Source of the DNA: CF-39 sp036518215
GTDB lineage: Bacteria; Chloroflexota; Limnocylindria; P2-11E
NCBI GenBank assembly: GCA_036518215.1
Contig: DATDNP010000168.1
Coordinates: 1 to 35,543 of the forward strand
Direction: 5' to 3'
Length of the DNA: 35,543 nt
Every line of letters begins with the position of its first letter. Within the stretch, counting starts at the first letter, position 1. A program made the translations under genes and the position numbers. The notes below the pieces were generated by a model. The model saw nothing but the letters and a program-made list of their open reading frames with translations, had not been told where the DNA came from and made no database searches. This document shows, in pieces, positions 1 to 6,763 of the stretch.

Positions 1-362
1 AAGTCGAGGACCTCGCCGCGATCGCTCACCTTGATCGCCTTCGTGTCCTGGCCGCCGATGTCGATGACGGTGCGCGTCTTCGGGAAGAGGTGCCACGCGC
101 CCTTCGCGTGGCACGAGATCTCCGTGACCTGGTCGTCGCCGAAAGCGACCTTGAACCGGCCGTAGCCGGTGCCGACCGCGTACCCGACGTCGTTGCGCGA
201 GACGTTCGCCTCGGCCAGGCACGCCTCGAGTGACCGCTCCGCGGCGCGCACGAGGTACGCGCCCGTGTCGATGAGCGACCGCGCGACGATCTGTCCCTTC
301 TCGTCCACGAGGACGGCCTTCGTCTGCGTGGACCCGACGTCCACGCCCACCGCGTACCTCAT
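1..362 (-). CDS. BadF/BcrA-type ATPase (benzoyl-CoA reductase ATPase subunit), N-terminal part
   Basis: This is the first ~120 residues of an ASKHA-fold ATPase that runs off the left edge. The ATG at 362 overlaps the bcrB stop as ATGA, which fixes the start and implies translational coupling. The phosphate-1 loop VDVGSTQTK (residues 7-15), GTGYGR (~69-74), TEISCHAKG and the second nucleotide motif VIDIGGQDTK are typical of the BadF/BadG/BcrA/BcrD family. In class I benzoyl-CoA reductases two such subunits share an [4Fe-4S] cluster and use ATP to drive low-potential electrons into the BcrBC module. The cluster cysteines would lie beyond the window. The sequence looks closer to the Q/P subunits of bzd-type enzymes than to BcrD, but this cannot be decided from the fragment. 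A second ATPase gene is expected just outside. Confidence 0.93.
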   Translation of the reverse strand, partial: MRYAVGVDVGSTQTKAVLVDEKGQIVARSLIDTGAYLVRAAERSLEACLAEANVSRNDVGYAVGTGYGRFKVAFGDDQVTEISCHAKGAWHLFPKTRTVIDIGGQDTKAIKVSDRGEVLD

Positions 363-1711
363 CGACGGCTCCCTTCGGTCGCCTGAACAGGGGCCCCGGC
401 CCCTGCTCCGGCTGCCGCGACGACGTCAGCCGCGGCCGTGATGCGGCGCTGCGTGAGCGCCTCGAAGAACGCATCGATCCGGTTGCGGAGCTGCGCCTGC
501 GAGAAGTACCGCGGGTCCTCCAAGTCGCTCTCGATGAGGAGCGTCGGGACTTCCTTCTCGCGGACGAAGTACTCGCGCATGTCACCCTGCCCGGCCGAGA
601 AGAGCCGGCACGACTTCACGGAGTGGATGACGACCGCGTCGGCGTCCCACTCCTCGACGTACCGCTGCATCTGGTCGTAGCGCTGCAGGAAGTTCCGGTT
701 GCAGAGGTTTTGCGACAGCATGTGTCGCGCGATCGACTCGAGCGGCTTCTGCGGGTCGTGCACGAAGCCGAACTCCCAGATGCCGCCGACCGTCGAGTAC
801 GTCGACGCCACGGCGACCGCGCCCCAGCGCGTGAACATGTCGCGGAACACGCGGAGGAACGGCCACGGCGGCGGTCCCTCGATGACGACGCGGAAGCGCT
901 CCTCGGGAAGCGGGCCCTGCTTCGACGCGGCGCGATCGCGGAGCTCCGCCAGCGCCTGCTCGAAGAACTGCGCCGCCTCCTCGGTGCCGCGCAGGCAGTA
1001 GAGGACCGCCATCATCGTCACCGAGTCGAAGTACGCGTCGTATGGCGCGGGACGGCGCTTCGTGAGCGACTTGATCTCGCTCCACATCTCGCCCACGCGG
1101 GCGGAGAGCTCGACGGTCCGGACCAGCTTCTTCCAGTCGAGCGACTTCCCGGTGATGTCCTCGAGCTGCGCGATGAGCTCCTCGAGCTGCTTCACGACGT
1201 AGGCGATGTCCTCGGGCGACGGCTCGCCGTCGGCCGAACGGATGAACGGGATGTCGATGTTCACGGCCGGCGCGCCGGTGAGCTCCGCGAGGTGCTCGAA
1301 CCAGTTGAGGTAGACGTTGCAGCCGACGTAGTTGCAGAGCAGCAGGTCGGCCTTCGGGACGGTGCCGTACGGAGCCTCGTAGCCCGAGAGGTAGAGGCCG
1401 ACGTCGGCCTTCACGTACGCGCAGTTGTCGACCGCGTAGCCCAGCTCCTCGGCCTTCTGGATGAGCGGGAGCGATCCCTTCCGGGCCGCGATCTGCAGGA
1501 CGTTCACCTCGGGGAACACCGGGATCATGTCGAACGCGCGCACGAGCTCGACGGGATTGCCGGCGATGAGCAGGTGCGCGTTCTTCTTCGGCGAGCGTCC
1601 CTTCGCGATGTCGGTGAGCTCGCCGTAGTACGCGTTCATGAGGTCCTTCTGGAGCTCGTGGACCTTGCCCTGATAGCGGATCTCGGTGGTGGGCGCGGCA
1701 GGAGCACTCAT
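359..1711 (-). CDS. bcrB: Benzoyl-CoA reductase subunit B (BcrB/BadE/BzdO-like)
   Basis: This 450-aa protein is one of the two substrate-binding subunits of ATP-dependent class I benzoyl-CoA reductase, which reduces benzoyl-CoA to cyclohexa-1,5-diene-1-carbonyl-CoA. It belongs to the 2-hydroxyacyl-CoA dehydratase/BCR fold. Candidate cluster ligands are C97 (in CAYVKADVG, close to the CTYVKADIG of known BcrB), C126/C131 (CNYVGC) and C368 (KSCRLFSAGQ). The FDM.PVFPE segment near residue 60 is also typical. The ATG at 1711 is chosen because it overlaps the bcrC stop as ATGA; an upstream in-frame ATG at 1771 would lie inside bcrC. The C-terminal ~25 residues are an Ala/Gly-rich tail not expected in the family. 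A related 2-hydroxyacyl-CoA dehydratase is the alternative, but the partner BcrC is clearly of reductase type. Confidence 0.92.
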   Translation of the reverse strand: MSAPAAPTTEIRYQGKVHELQKDLMNAYYGELTDIAKGRSPKKNAHLLIAGNPVELVRAFDMIPVFPEVNVLQIAARKGSLPLIQKAEELGYAVDNCAYVKADVGLYLSGYEAPYGTVPKADLLLCNYVGCNVYLNWFEHLAELTGAPAVNIDIPFIRSADGEPSPEDIAYVVKQLEELIAQLEDITGKSLDWKKLVRTVELSARVGEMWSEIKSLTKRRPAPYDAYFDSVTMMAVLYCLRGTEEAAQFFEQALAELRDRAASKQGPLPEERFRVVIEGPPPWPFLRVFRDMFTRWGAVAVASTYSTVGGIWEFGFVHDPQKPLESIARHMLSQNLCNRNFLQRYDQMQRYVEEWDADAVVIHSVKSCRLFSAGQGDMREYFVREKEVPTLLIESDLEDPRYFSQAQLRNRIDAFFEALTQRRITAAADVVAAAGAGAGAPVQATEGSRR

Positions 1712-2874
1712 ACGAACAACATCGACTCCACGAAGGTCTCGACCTCGGTGCGGATCTTGTCGTACATCCACATCTTCTCTTCGAACTCGAGGAAGAGATG
1801 CGGGATGCCTTCCTGCTCGAGCGCCCGTCGGTAGAGCGCGTAGTCGAACAGCCCCGGCTCGCAGAACTTCGCGCCGAGGAAGATCACGGCATCGGCCCGG
1901 TGTGCGCGCGCGCTCGCGATGAGCCCGGCCGCGCGCGGGTTGCGCAGATCGTGCTTCGTGCTCGCGTGCAGGCTGTCGTCGAGGTACGAGCGCGCGAGCG
2001 CGACGTAGGGATCGCCCTGGGTCGGCACGTCCTTCTTGAACAGGCGCCAGCCGAGAAGGAAATCGTCGTCGAGGACGTAGCAGCCCGACTCTTCTATGCC
2101 CGCGATGAGCTCGAGCGGCGGCTGTTCGCAGAACGAGCCGACCACGACGACGCGGATGCGGTCCTTCGGACGGGCGTCGCGGGCGAGCGCCGCTTCGAGC
2201 GACTCCGCGAGGAGCGCCGTCGACTCTGCCGGATCGGTGAACGTCGCCATCCGCGCGAGCGTGTAGAGCTCCGCGGTGGAGAGCTTTTCGGGGTTCGAGG
2301 CGCGCAGCGCGTACAGCTCGCGAAGCCGGTCGCGCATCCCGTTGTAGGCCGCGATCGCGCCGCGCACGTCGTCGTCGGTCGGCGTGTATCCGGACACCTC
2401 GCCGAGCTCCGTCGCGACGCGCCGGTACTCGTACGCGAGGTAGTCGGCTGCCCCCGCCGACGTCATGTTCTGCGCGAGGTGGACGTAGATGGAGCGGCGC
2501 TGGGGGAAGTTCCGCCCCATGACGGATGCGAGATTGCGTGCGGGGTCACAGATGGAGTGGAAGAGCAGCGCGTCGAACGGCGCGAGCTTGTCGATGAAGC
2601 CGAGCTCGAGCGTGCTCTTCACGATCGAGCAGATGAACGACTGGAAGCGCGAGTCGGCGTGCGCGATCTCGATCTGGTTCCCACCGCCGAAGAGCCCGAC
2701 CGGAAGCATGCGTGCCGCGTAGGAGAGCTCCACGGGCGAATACACCGGGAAGCTGCCGGCGACCGCGCGCCCCGTCCGCTGCTTCCATTCGCGCACCGTC
2801 GGGAACTGCCGGTCCTCGACGATCTCGCGATACTGCTCCACCACTGGGAGCGGGGCGAATGCCGTGAGCGTCAT
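1708..2874 (-). CDS. bcrC: Benzoyl-CoA reductase subunit C (BcrC/BadD/BzdN-like)
   Basis: This 388-aa protein is the partner of BcrB in the dearomatising module. The diagnostic stretch GSFCEQPPLELI (247-258), followed by GCYVLDDD, matches my recollection of BcrC from Thauera-type enzymes almost residue for residue. That separates it from general 2-hydroxyacyl-CoA dehydratases. Likely cluster ligands are C82 (FICSIVKSTLELG), C109 (SICDPARN) and C338 (FCEPG). The RMLPVGLFGGGNQIE segment near residue 55 is also conserved. The start at 2874 gives an ATGA overlap with the GNAT stop; the ATG at 2892 is possible but lies inside the upstream gene. The gene order C, B, ATPase is that of bcrCBAD, badDEFG and bzdNOPQ. 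Confidence 0.94.
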   Translation of the reverse strand: MTLTAFAPLPVVEQYREIVEDRQFPTVREWKQRTGRAVAGSFPVYSPVELSYAARMLPVGLFGGGNQIEIAHADSRFQSFICSIVKSTLELGFIDKLAPFDALLFHSICDPARNLASVMGRNFPQRRSIYVHLAQNMTSAGAADYLAYEYRRVATELGEVSGYTPTDDDVRGAIAAYNGMRDRLRELYALRASNPEKLSTAELYTLARMATFTDPAESTALLAESLEAALARDARPKDRIRVVVVGSFCEQPPLELIAGIEESGCYVLDDDFLLGWRLFKKDVPTQGDPYVALARSYLDDSLHASTKHDLRNPRAAGLIASARAHRADAVIFLGAKFCEPGLFDYALYRRALEQEGIPHLFLEFEEKMWMYDKIRTEVETFVESMLFV

Positions 2875-3302
2875 AGGTCCCTCCCGAGACACACGAGTGA
2901 TTCGTCGCGGAACCCGAGGCCGCGGAAGAACGGGCCGAGGGTGCGGTCGTGGAGCGGCACGAGCGTGAAGACGTGGTCGGCGCCGCGCGAGCGGAGCTCC
3001 GCCAGGAACGCCGCGGCGAGCTCTCGCCCGACCCCCTGACCGCGCTGCGAGAGGTCCACGCCGAACGCGTCGAACCAGCCGGCGGCATGCGCGCGTCCGA
3101 ACGAGCGGCGGACCTCACCCGCCGCATATCCGACGAGGGCGCCGCGCACCTCCGCGCCGAGCACGACGACGTCGCTGTGGTGAAGGCGCTCCGACCAGTC
3201 GTCGGCGGTCTCGGCGTCGAGCTTGGTCGAAAGTGCCGCGAGACGGGCCAGATCGCCCTTGCCGAGCCTGCGGATCGTCACGGCTTTCGGTGTGGTCTGC
3301 AT
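2871..3302 (-). CDS. GNAT family N-acetyltransferase
   Basis: This 143-aa single-domain acetyltransferase has the acetyl-CoA pyrophosphate loop QRGQGVGREL (residues 86-95) and a C-terminal FFRGLGF strand typical of the fold. It is the first gene of the ATGA-coupled unit GNAT-bcrC-bcrB-ATPase. A TAGCGT element seven bases before the ATG and no Shine-Dalgarno suggest that a leaderless transcript starts here. The Rhodopseudomonas palustris benzoate cluster also carries a GNAT gene (badL), reported as I recall to acetylate aminobenzoates. A similar job on an aromatic acid or amine is inferred from position only, since the substrate cannot be read from sequence. Confidence 0.85.
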   Translation of the reverse strand: MQTTPKAVTIRRLGKGDLARLAALSTKLDAETADDWSERLHHSDVVVLGAEVRGALVGYAAGEVRRSFGRAHAAGWFDAFGVDLSQRGQGVGRELAAAFLAELRSRGADHVFTLVPLHDRTLGPFFRGLGFRDESLVCLGRDL

Positions 3303-3309
3303 GGCCGCG

Positions 3310-3315
3310 ACGCTA
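3310..3315 (-). promoter_or_regulatory. Leaderless -10 element (TAGCGT) for the GNAT-bcr operon
   Basis: TAGCGT on the minus strand ends seven bases before the GNAT ATG. The placement matches the leaderless pattern seen at other genes in the window. No convincing -35 hexamer is visible at 16-18 bp. If correct, the reductase operon can be transcribed separately from the regulator gene upstream. Confidence 0.5.
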
Positions 3316-3339
3316 GGAACGAGTTATGTCTGTCTAGTG

Positions 3340-4503
3340 TCAGACGGGCTTGTTCGCCTCGTGATGCGGCCGGATCTCGAGGGTGAGGAGGCCGTCGCCA
3401 CGCACGCGCGCGTACGTGAAGTCGACCGGCACCTTCTCCTCGGCGACCGTGATGTCGGCGGGGACGTCGCGAAGGGTCGCGTCGCCGCTGATGACGGCGC
3501 GCGCGTAGCACCGCGGACCTTCGAGCGCCTCGCCGTGGCAATCCCGGCAGCGAAGGATCTCGTTGCACGTCCGTCCGACGATGTCGGCCTGGGGACGCGC
3601 GAGGAAACGCGTCGCGGCGTCGTTCGCGAAGCGGATGTGGAGATCGGTGTCGATGACGAGCATCGGGTCGGGAAGCGCCGCGAGCACGTGCTCGGCGTCG
3701 CCACCCAGGCCGGACGCGAGCGCATCGTCGGTCGCCAAGCGATACCCGACGCCGTACACGGCCTCGATGAAGCGCGGCTTCCGGGCGTCGTCGCCGAGGC
3801 GACGGCGCAGACGCGTCACGTGGAGGTCGATCGCGCGGTCGGACGGGGGCTCGGCGTCGAGCGACTCGATGCGCGCGAGCAGGCGGTCGCGCGCGAGGGT
3901 CGCGCCGTTCGCCTCGAAGAGCGCGCGCAGGATCGCGAACTGTTGCGCCGTGAGCTCGATGACGCGCCCGTGGACGCGCACCGTGTGCGCGGCGACGTCC
4001 ATGACGAGCCCGCGGTGGCGGTAGACGGGGTTCGCCGTCTCCGAGCGGCGCACGCGTCCGGCGAGAGCGAGCACGCGCGTCGCGAGCTCGGCCTCGTCGC
4101 AGGGAAGACCGACGACGTCGTCGACGCCGGCGGTGAACGCGGTACGGCGGACCACGCCGTCCGCGGCGCCGTCGAGGACCACGGTCGGGATCTGACCCTG
4201 CGCGCGCGCCGCATACACGACGTCCCAGCCCTTGCCGGTGTCCATCGTCGGGGCGACCACGACGACATTCGGAAGGTGGAAGACGAGCGCCTCGAGGGCG
4301 ACCTTCACGGAGCGGCAGGCGGCGACGTGGGCACCCGCCAGACGGAGCGCGGTACGGACCTCGCCGAGGCGGTTCGTGTCGTCGTCGGCTACCAGGACGA
4401 AGGGCGGTTCGGCTAGAGCGGACACTTTGTGTTCGCACGATGTTTCGGCGCCGGGAGTCGAAATAGGGCCGTTTGGCCCTGCCGACGACATCTTTTGACG
4501 CAT
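3340..4503 (-). CDS. Atypical OmpR/PhoB-type regulator: degenerate receiver + winged helix + cysteine-rich PAS
   Basis: This 387-aa protein has three domains. The receiver (~36-150) keeps the acidic DDD at 40-42, but Ala84 sits where the phospho-Asp belongs and Leu133 replaces the conserved Lys, so phosphorylation is unlikely. A PhoB-type winged helix follows (~160-258, ending in the canonical RFIEAVYGVGYRL). Then comes a PAS domain (~270-375) with C313, C319, C322 and C332 spaced C-x5-C-x2-C-x9-C. C-terminal PAS after a winged helix is an unusual order. The gene lies 37 bp upstream of the GNAT-bcr operon on the same strand, so it is the obvious candidate regulator of it. The start is uncertain: ATG 4503 gives a 33-residue low-complexity leader, while GTG 4425 begins just before the receiver. 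Confidence 0.88.
   Translation of the reverse strand: MRQKMSSAGPNGPISTPGAETSCEHKVSALAEPPFVLVADDDTNRLGEVRTALRLAGAHVAACRSVKVALEALVFHLPNVVVVAPTMDTGKGWDVVYAARAQGQIPTVVLDGAADGVVRRTAFTAGVDDVVGLPCDEAELATRVLALAGRVRRSETANPVYRHRGLVMDVAAHTVRVHGRVIELTAQQFAILRALFEANGATLARDRLLARIESLDAEPPSDRAIDLHVTRLRRRLGDDARKPRFIEAVYGVGYRLATDDALASGLGGDAEHVLAALPDPMLVIDTDLHIRFANDAATRFLARPQADIVGRTCNEILRCRDCHGEALEGPRCYARAVISGDATLRDVPADITVAEEKVPVDFTYARVRGDGLLTLEIRPHHEANKPV
4465..4480. repeat. Inverted repeat near the regulator start
   Basis: AGGGCC-GTTT-GGCCCT is a perfect 6-bp inverted repeat with a 4-nt spacer. If the regulator starts at GTG 4425, the repeat sits 40 bp upstream in the leader or operator. If it starts at ATG 4503, the repeat is inside the coding region and probably incidental. 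Confidence 0.3.
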
Positions 4504-4573
4504 TTGAGAGCCCGCTGAGAGCTTTGTGCCACAGTACGGAAACGGCTCTGAAGGACCTTCAGCCGCGCCTGAA

Positions 4574-4969
4574 CTACACCTCGTCGATGCCGACGCGTTC
4601 CGTCGTCACCGCCTCGACGACGGGCGCCGGCGTGCCGTCGGGCCGCATCCGAACTCGGACGCGGAACAGCACGCGCCACGTCTCGCGGTCGATGACCGCG
4701 ACGAAGATGACGAAGACGTTCTCGATCTCCTCGCCGGGTGCCGCTTCGACGCGCAGGGTCTGATCGACCGCGGCCGCTTCGGCGACGACGACGTTCAGGT
4801 CGACGGGGTCGGAGCGGAAGCGGCCATGCGGAGCGCGGACCGCGACGAGTCGCACGGGCTCGGCGGCTTCGTTCGTGACACGCCACTGGACTCGCCACGA
4901 GCCGTTCACACGGGTCACCTCGCGTGCCTCGAGGCCGAGCGCGGGCCCGCTGTGGCGTCCGTTGGTCAT
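4574..4969 (-). CDS. Hypothetical 131-aa protein, probably all-beta
   Basis: I do not recognise the family. The protein has no signal peptide or membrane segment. It is made of alternating hydrophobic/charged strands (SWRVQWRVTNEAAEPVRL, then FVIFVAV and WRVLFRVRVRMRP), suggesting a small Ig-like or other beta-sandwich domain. The start at 4969 is fixed by a perfect AGGAGGT at 4979-4973. A longer in-frame reading upstream would run across the divergent gene. It lies 70 bp upstream of the regulator on the same strand and could be cotranscribed with it. It is divergent from the four-Cys membrane protein with only 24 bp between start codons. Confidence 0.75.
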   Translation of the reverse strand: MTNGRHSGPALGLEAREVTRVNGSWRVQWRVTNEAAEPVRLVAVRAPHGRFRSDPVDLNVVVAEAAAVDQTLRVEAAPGEEIENVFVIFVAVIDRETWRVLFRVRVRMRPDGTPAPVVEAVTTERVGIDEV

Positions 4970-4972
4970 CGG

Positions 4973-4979
4973 ACCTCCT
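4973..4979 (-). promoter_or_regulatory. Shine-Dalgarno AGGAGGT deciding the start of the 131-aa gene
   Basis: This is an exact anti-16S match with three bases before the ATG at 4969. It supports the short reading of the gene and shows that leadered initiation is used beside the leaderless genes. Confidence 0.6.
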
Positions 4980-4981
4980 GA

Positions 4982-4987
4982 TACCGT
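4982..4987 (+). promoter_or_regulatory. Leaderless -10 element (TACCGT) for the 98-aa gene
   Basis: TACCGT lies six bases before the GTG at 4994. The divergent intergenic gap is only 24 bp, so the rest of this promoter must overlap the N-terminal coding part of the opposite gene. Confidence 0.4.
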
Positions 4988-4993
4988 GGTCGC

Positions 4994-5290
4994 GTGCCCT
5001 TCGCAGTCTTCGTCGCCGTCATGCTGCTCGCCATTCTGGCGCTCGTCGGGCTCGCGGTCGGTGTCAGCGTCATGCGCGCGGCGAATCGCCCGCGTCCCGC
5101 GCTCCCCGCGAACTGCGGCGACTGCCAGTTCATGGTCCCGCGCGCGAAGGTGTACAAGCGCGAGACCCTCGAGGAGTCCGACGGACTCGTCCATTACCTG
5201 TGCGAGAAGCGCTGGATCGAGGTGACGCCGTACTCGCCGCGGTGCGAGCTCGGTCGGTCGAAGACGCGCACGACGACGGTGCCGACGTGA
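4994..5290 (+). CDS. Small single-pass membrane protein with a four-Cys motif
   Basis: This 98-aa protein begins with one long hydrophobic helix (residues ~3-26). A short cytoplasmic-type tail follows, with C41 and C44 (NCGDCQF), C70 (YLCEKRW) and C84 (SPRCEL), a C-x2-C-x25-C-x13-C pattern that looks like a zinc or rubredoxin-like knuckle. I do not recognise the family. The start is GTG. Its stop overlaps the GTG of the M20 peptidase as GTGA, so the two genes are translationally coupled. The role is unknown. Confidence 0.75.
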   Translation: MPFAVFVAVMLLAILALVGLAVGVSVMRAANRPRPALPANCGDCQFMVPRAKVYKRETLEESDGLVHYLCEKRWIEVTPYSPRCELGRSKTRTTTVPT

Positions 5291-6651
5291 GCTCGTTCGA
5301 CGCCTTCGACGCGCACGTCCGCGCTCATGCGCGCGAGTACGTCGACGAGCTGAAGGCGCTCATCCGGCTCCCGACCGTCTCGGCACAGGGCACCGCGATC
5401 TCGGAGACCGCCGACGCCGTGCTCGCGCGCGCGAAGCGCGCGGGCGTCGCGGCCGTCGCGCTCCGGGTCGATGGTGGTCCGCCGACGATCGTCGGCGACA
5501 TCGGAGGGGGTGGGCGGACGCTCCTCGTGTACGACCACTACGACGTGCAGCCGCCCGATCCGCTCGACGAATGGCAGACGGATCCGTTCGCGCCGACGGA
5601 GCGCGACGGGAAGCTCTTCGGGCGCGGCGTGTCGGACAACAAGGGCAACCTGATGGCGCGGCTTCAGGCGATCGAGGCGTATCGCGCGACGATCGGCGAG
5701 CTCCCGCTGCGCGTCCGTGTCCTGTACGAGGGCGAGGAGGAGATCGGCTCCGAGCATCTCGCCGCGTTCGTCGCGACCCATGGGGAACGCCTGAAGGCGG
5801 ACGGCTGCATCTGGGAGGCGGGGTACAAGGACGCCGCGGGGCGGCCGACGATCTCGCTCGGGCTCAAGGGCATCGCCTACTTCGAGCTTCGCGCGCGCGG
5901 ACCGAAGACCGACGTGCATTCGTCGCAGGCGACCGTCATCCCGAACCCCGCGTGGCGGCTCGTCTGGGCGCTCGCGACGCTGAAGGACGCGGCGGACCGC
6001 ATCACGATCGACGGGCTGGCGGAGCACGTGCGTCCGCCGAGCGCGGCGGATCTCGCGCTGCTCGAGCGCCTGCCGTACGACGAAGAAGAGACGAAGCGGA
6101 TCCACGGCATCACGGGCTTCGTCCGCGGGCTCACGGGGACGCCGCTGAAGGTGAAGCACTTCTTCGAGCCCACGTGCACCATCTGCGGCCTCACCTCGGG
6201 CTACTCCGGCCCGGGCTCGAAGACGGTGCTCCCCGCCGTCGCGTCGGCGAAGCTCGACTTCCGTCTCGTGCCGGACCTCGACCCCGCGCTCGTCGAACGA
6301 CTTCTGCGCGCGCACCTCGATCGCCGCGGCTTCTCCGACATCGAGATCACACCCATGCACGGCGAGAAGCCGAGCCGGTGGCCCGCGGACACCGATGTTG
6401 CGAAGGCCGCGATCGCGGCGTGCCGCGATACCTACGGAATGGAACCGGTCGTCTATCCGCTCATGGTCGGCTCCGGTCCGATGGCACAGGTGTGCGACGC
6501 ACTGGGTATCCCGGTCGTGGGCTTCGGTTCGGGGAATGCGAGCTCGGCGAACCACGCGCCGAACGAGAACATCGCTGTGACGGATTACGTCGATCACATC
6601 CGCGCGTTCGGCCGGTTCCTGCACGCGTTCGCGGGGCGATCGCCGGCGTAG
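5287..6651 (+). CDS. M20 family metallopeptidase (dipeptidase/deacylase)
   Basis: This 454-aa di-zinc hydrolase of the M20 family probably cleaves dipeptides or N-acyl amino acids in the cytoplasm. Visible motifs are YDHYDVQPP (H84, D86), GRGVSDNKGN (bridging D117), LYEGEEEIGS (catalytic and ligand Glu at 150-152), WEAG as the second-metal motif and a C-terminal NHAPNEN with the last His ligand. The lid/dimerisation domain sits between roughly 190 and 330. Length is normal for the ArgE/DapE/dipeptidase-like branch. The GTG at 5287 is chosen because it overlaps the upstream stop (GTGA); the frame stays open upstream only as a shadow. The exact substrate cannot be told. Confidence 0.93.
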   Translation: MSSFDAFDAHVRAHAREYVDELKALIRLPTVSAQGTAISETADAVLARAKRAGVAAVALRVDGGPPTIVGDIGGGGRTLLVYDHYDVQPPDPLDEWQTDPFAPTERDGKLFGRGVSDNKGNLMARLQAIEAYRATIGELPLRVRVLYEGEEEIGSEHLAAFVATHGERLKADGCIWEAGYKDAAGRPTISLGLKGIAYFELRARGPKTDVHSSQATVIPNPAWRLVWALATLKDAADRITIDGLAEHVRPPSAADLALLERLPYDEEETKRIHGITGFVRGLTGTPLKVKHFFEPTCTICGLTSGYSGPGSKTVLPAVASAKLDFRLVPDLDPALVERLLRAHLDRRGFSDIEITPMHGEKPSRWPADTDVAKAAIAACRDTYGMEPVVYPLMVGSGPMAQVCDALGIPVVGFGSGNASSANHAPNENIAVTDYVDHIRAFGRFLHAFAGRSPA

Positions 6652-6663
6652 GGTCTCGGACCT

Positions 6664-6694
6664 ACAGCACTGTTGCGAAATCGTTACGTGCTGT
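6664..6694 (+). terminator. Stem-loop after the M20 gene
   Basis: ACAGCAC (6664-6670) pairs with GTGCTGT (6688-6694). The interior GTTGCGA/TCGTTAC extends the stem after a one-base bulge, with one G-T pair and one mismatch. It lies 12 bp after the M20 stop and 70 bp before the KGG gene. No U-tract follows, so it may be a terminator, an mRNA end stabiliser or an operator for the KGG gene. Confidence 0.35.
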
Positions 6695-6763
6695 GACGCG
6701 CCATGACACCTGTCCGGCACGCAGCCTGCCCCCCAACTGGCCCGTATCTGAAAGGAGCAGGCC

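Noticed and set aside
623..1834. Plus-strand open frame opposite bcrB
   Set aside because: Low-complexity Arg/Glu/Val composition and no start context; bcrB on the other strand is a clear family member.
3505..3550. CRDCH (a CXXCH heme c motif) within the PAS domain of the regulator
   Set aside because: The protein has no signal peptide, so the c-type heme machinery would not reach it. The motif is better read as part of a four-Cys set.
4495..4523. TTGACG on the plus strand as a -35 box
   Set aside because: No -10 hexamer at 16-18 bp and no plus-strand gene starts nearby.
6745..6750. TATCTG as -10 for the KGG gene
   Set aside because: It abuts the ribosome binding site, so a transcript from it would lack the AAAGGAG that evidently serves the gene.
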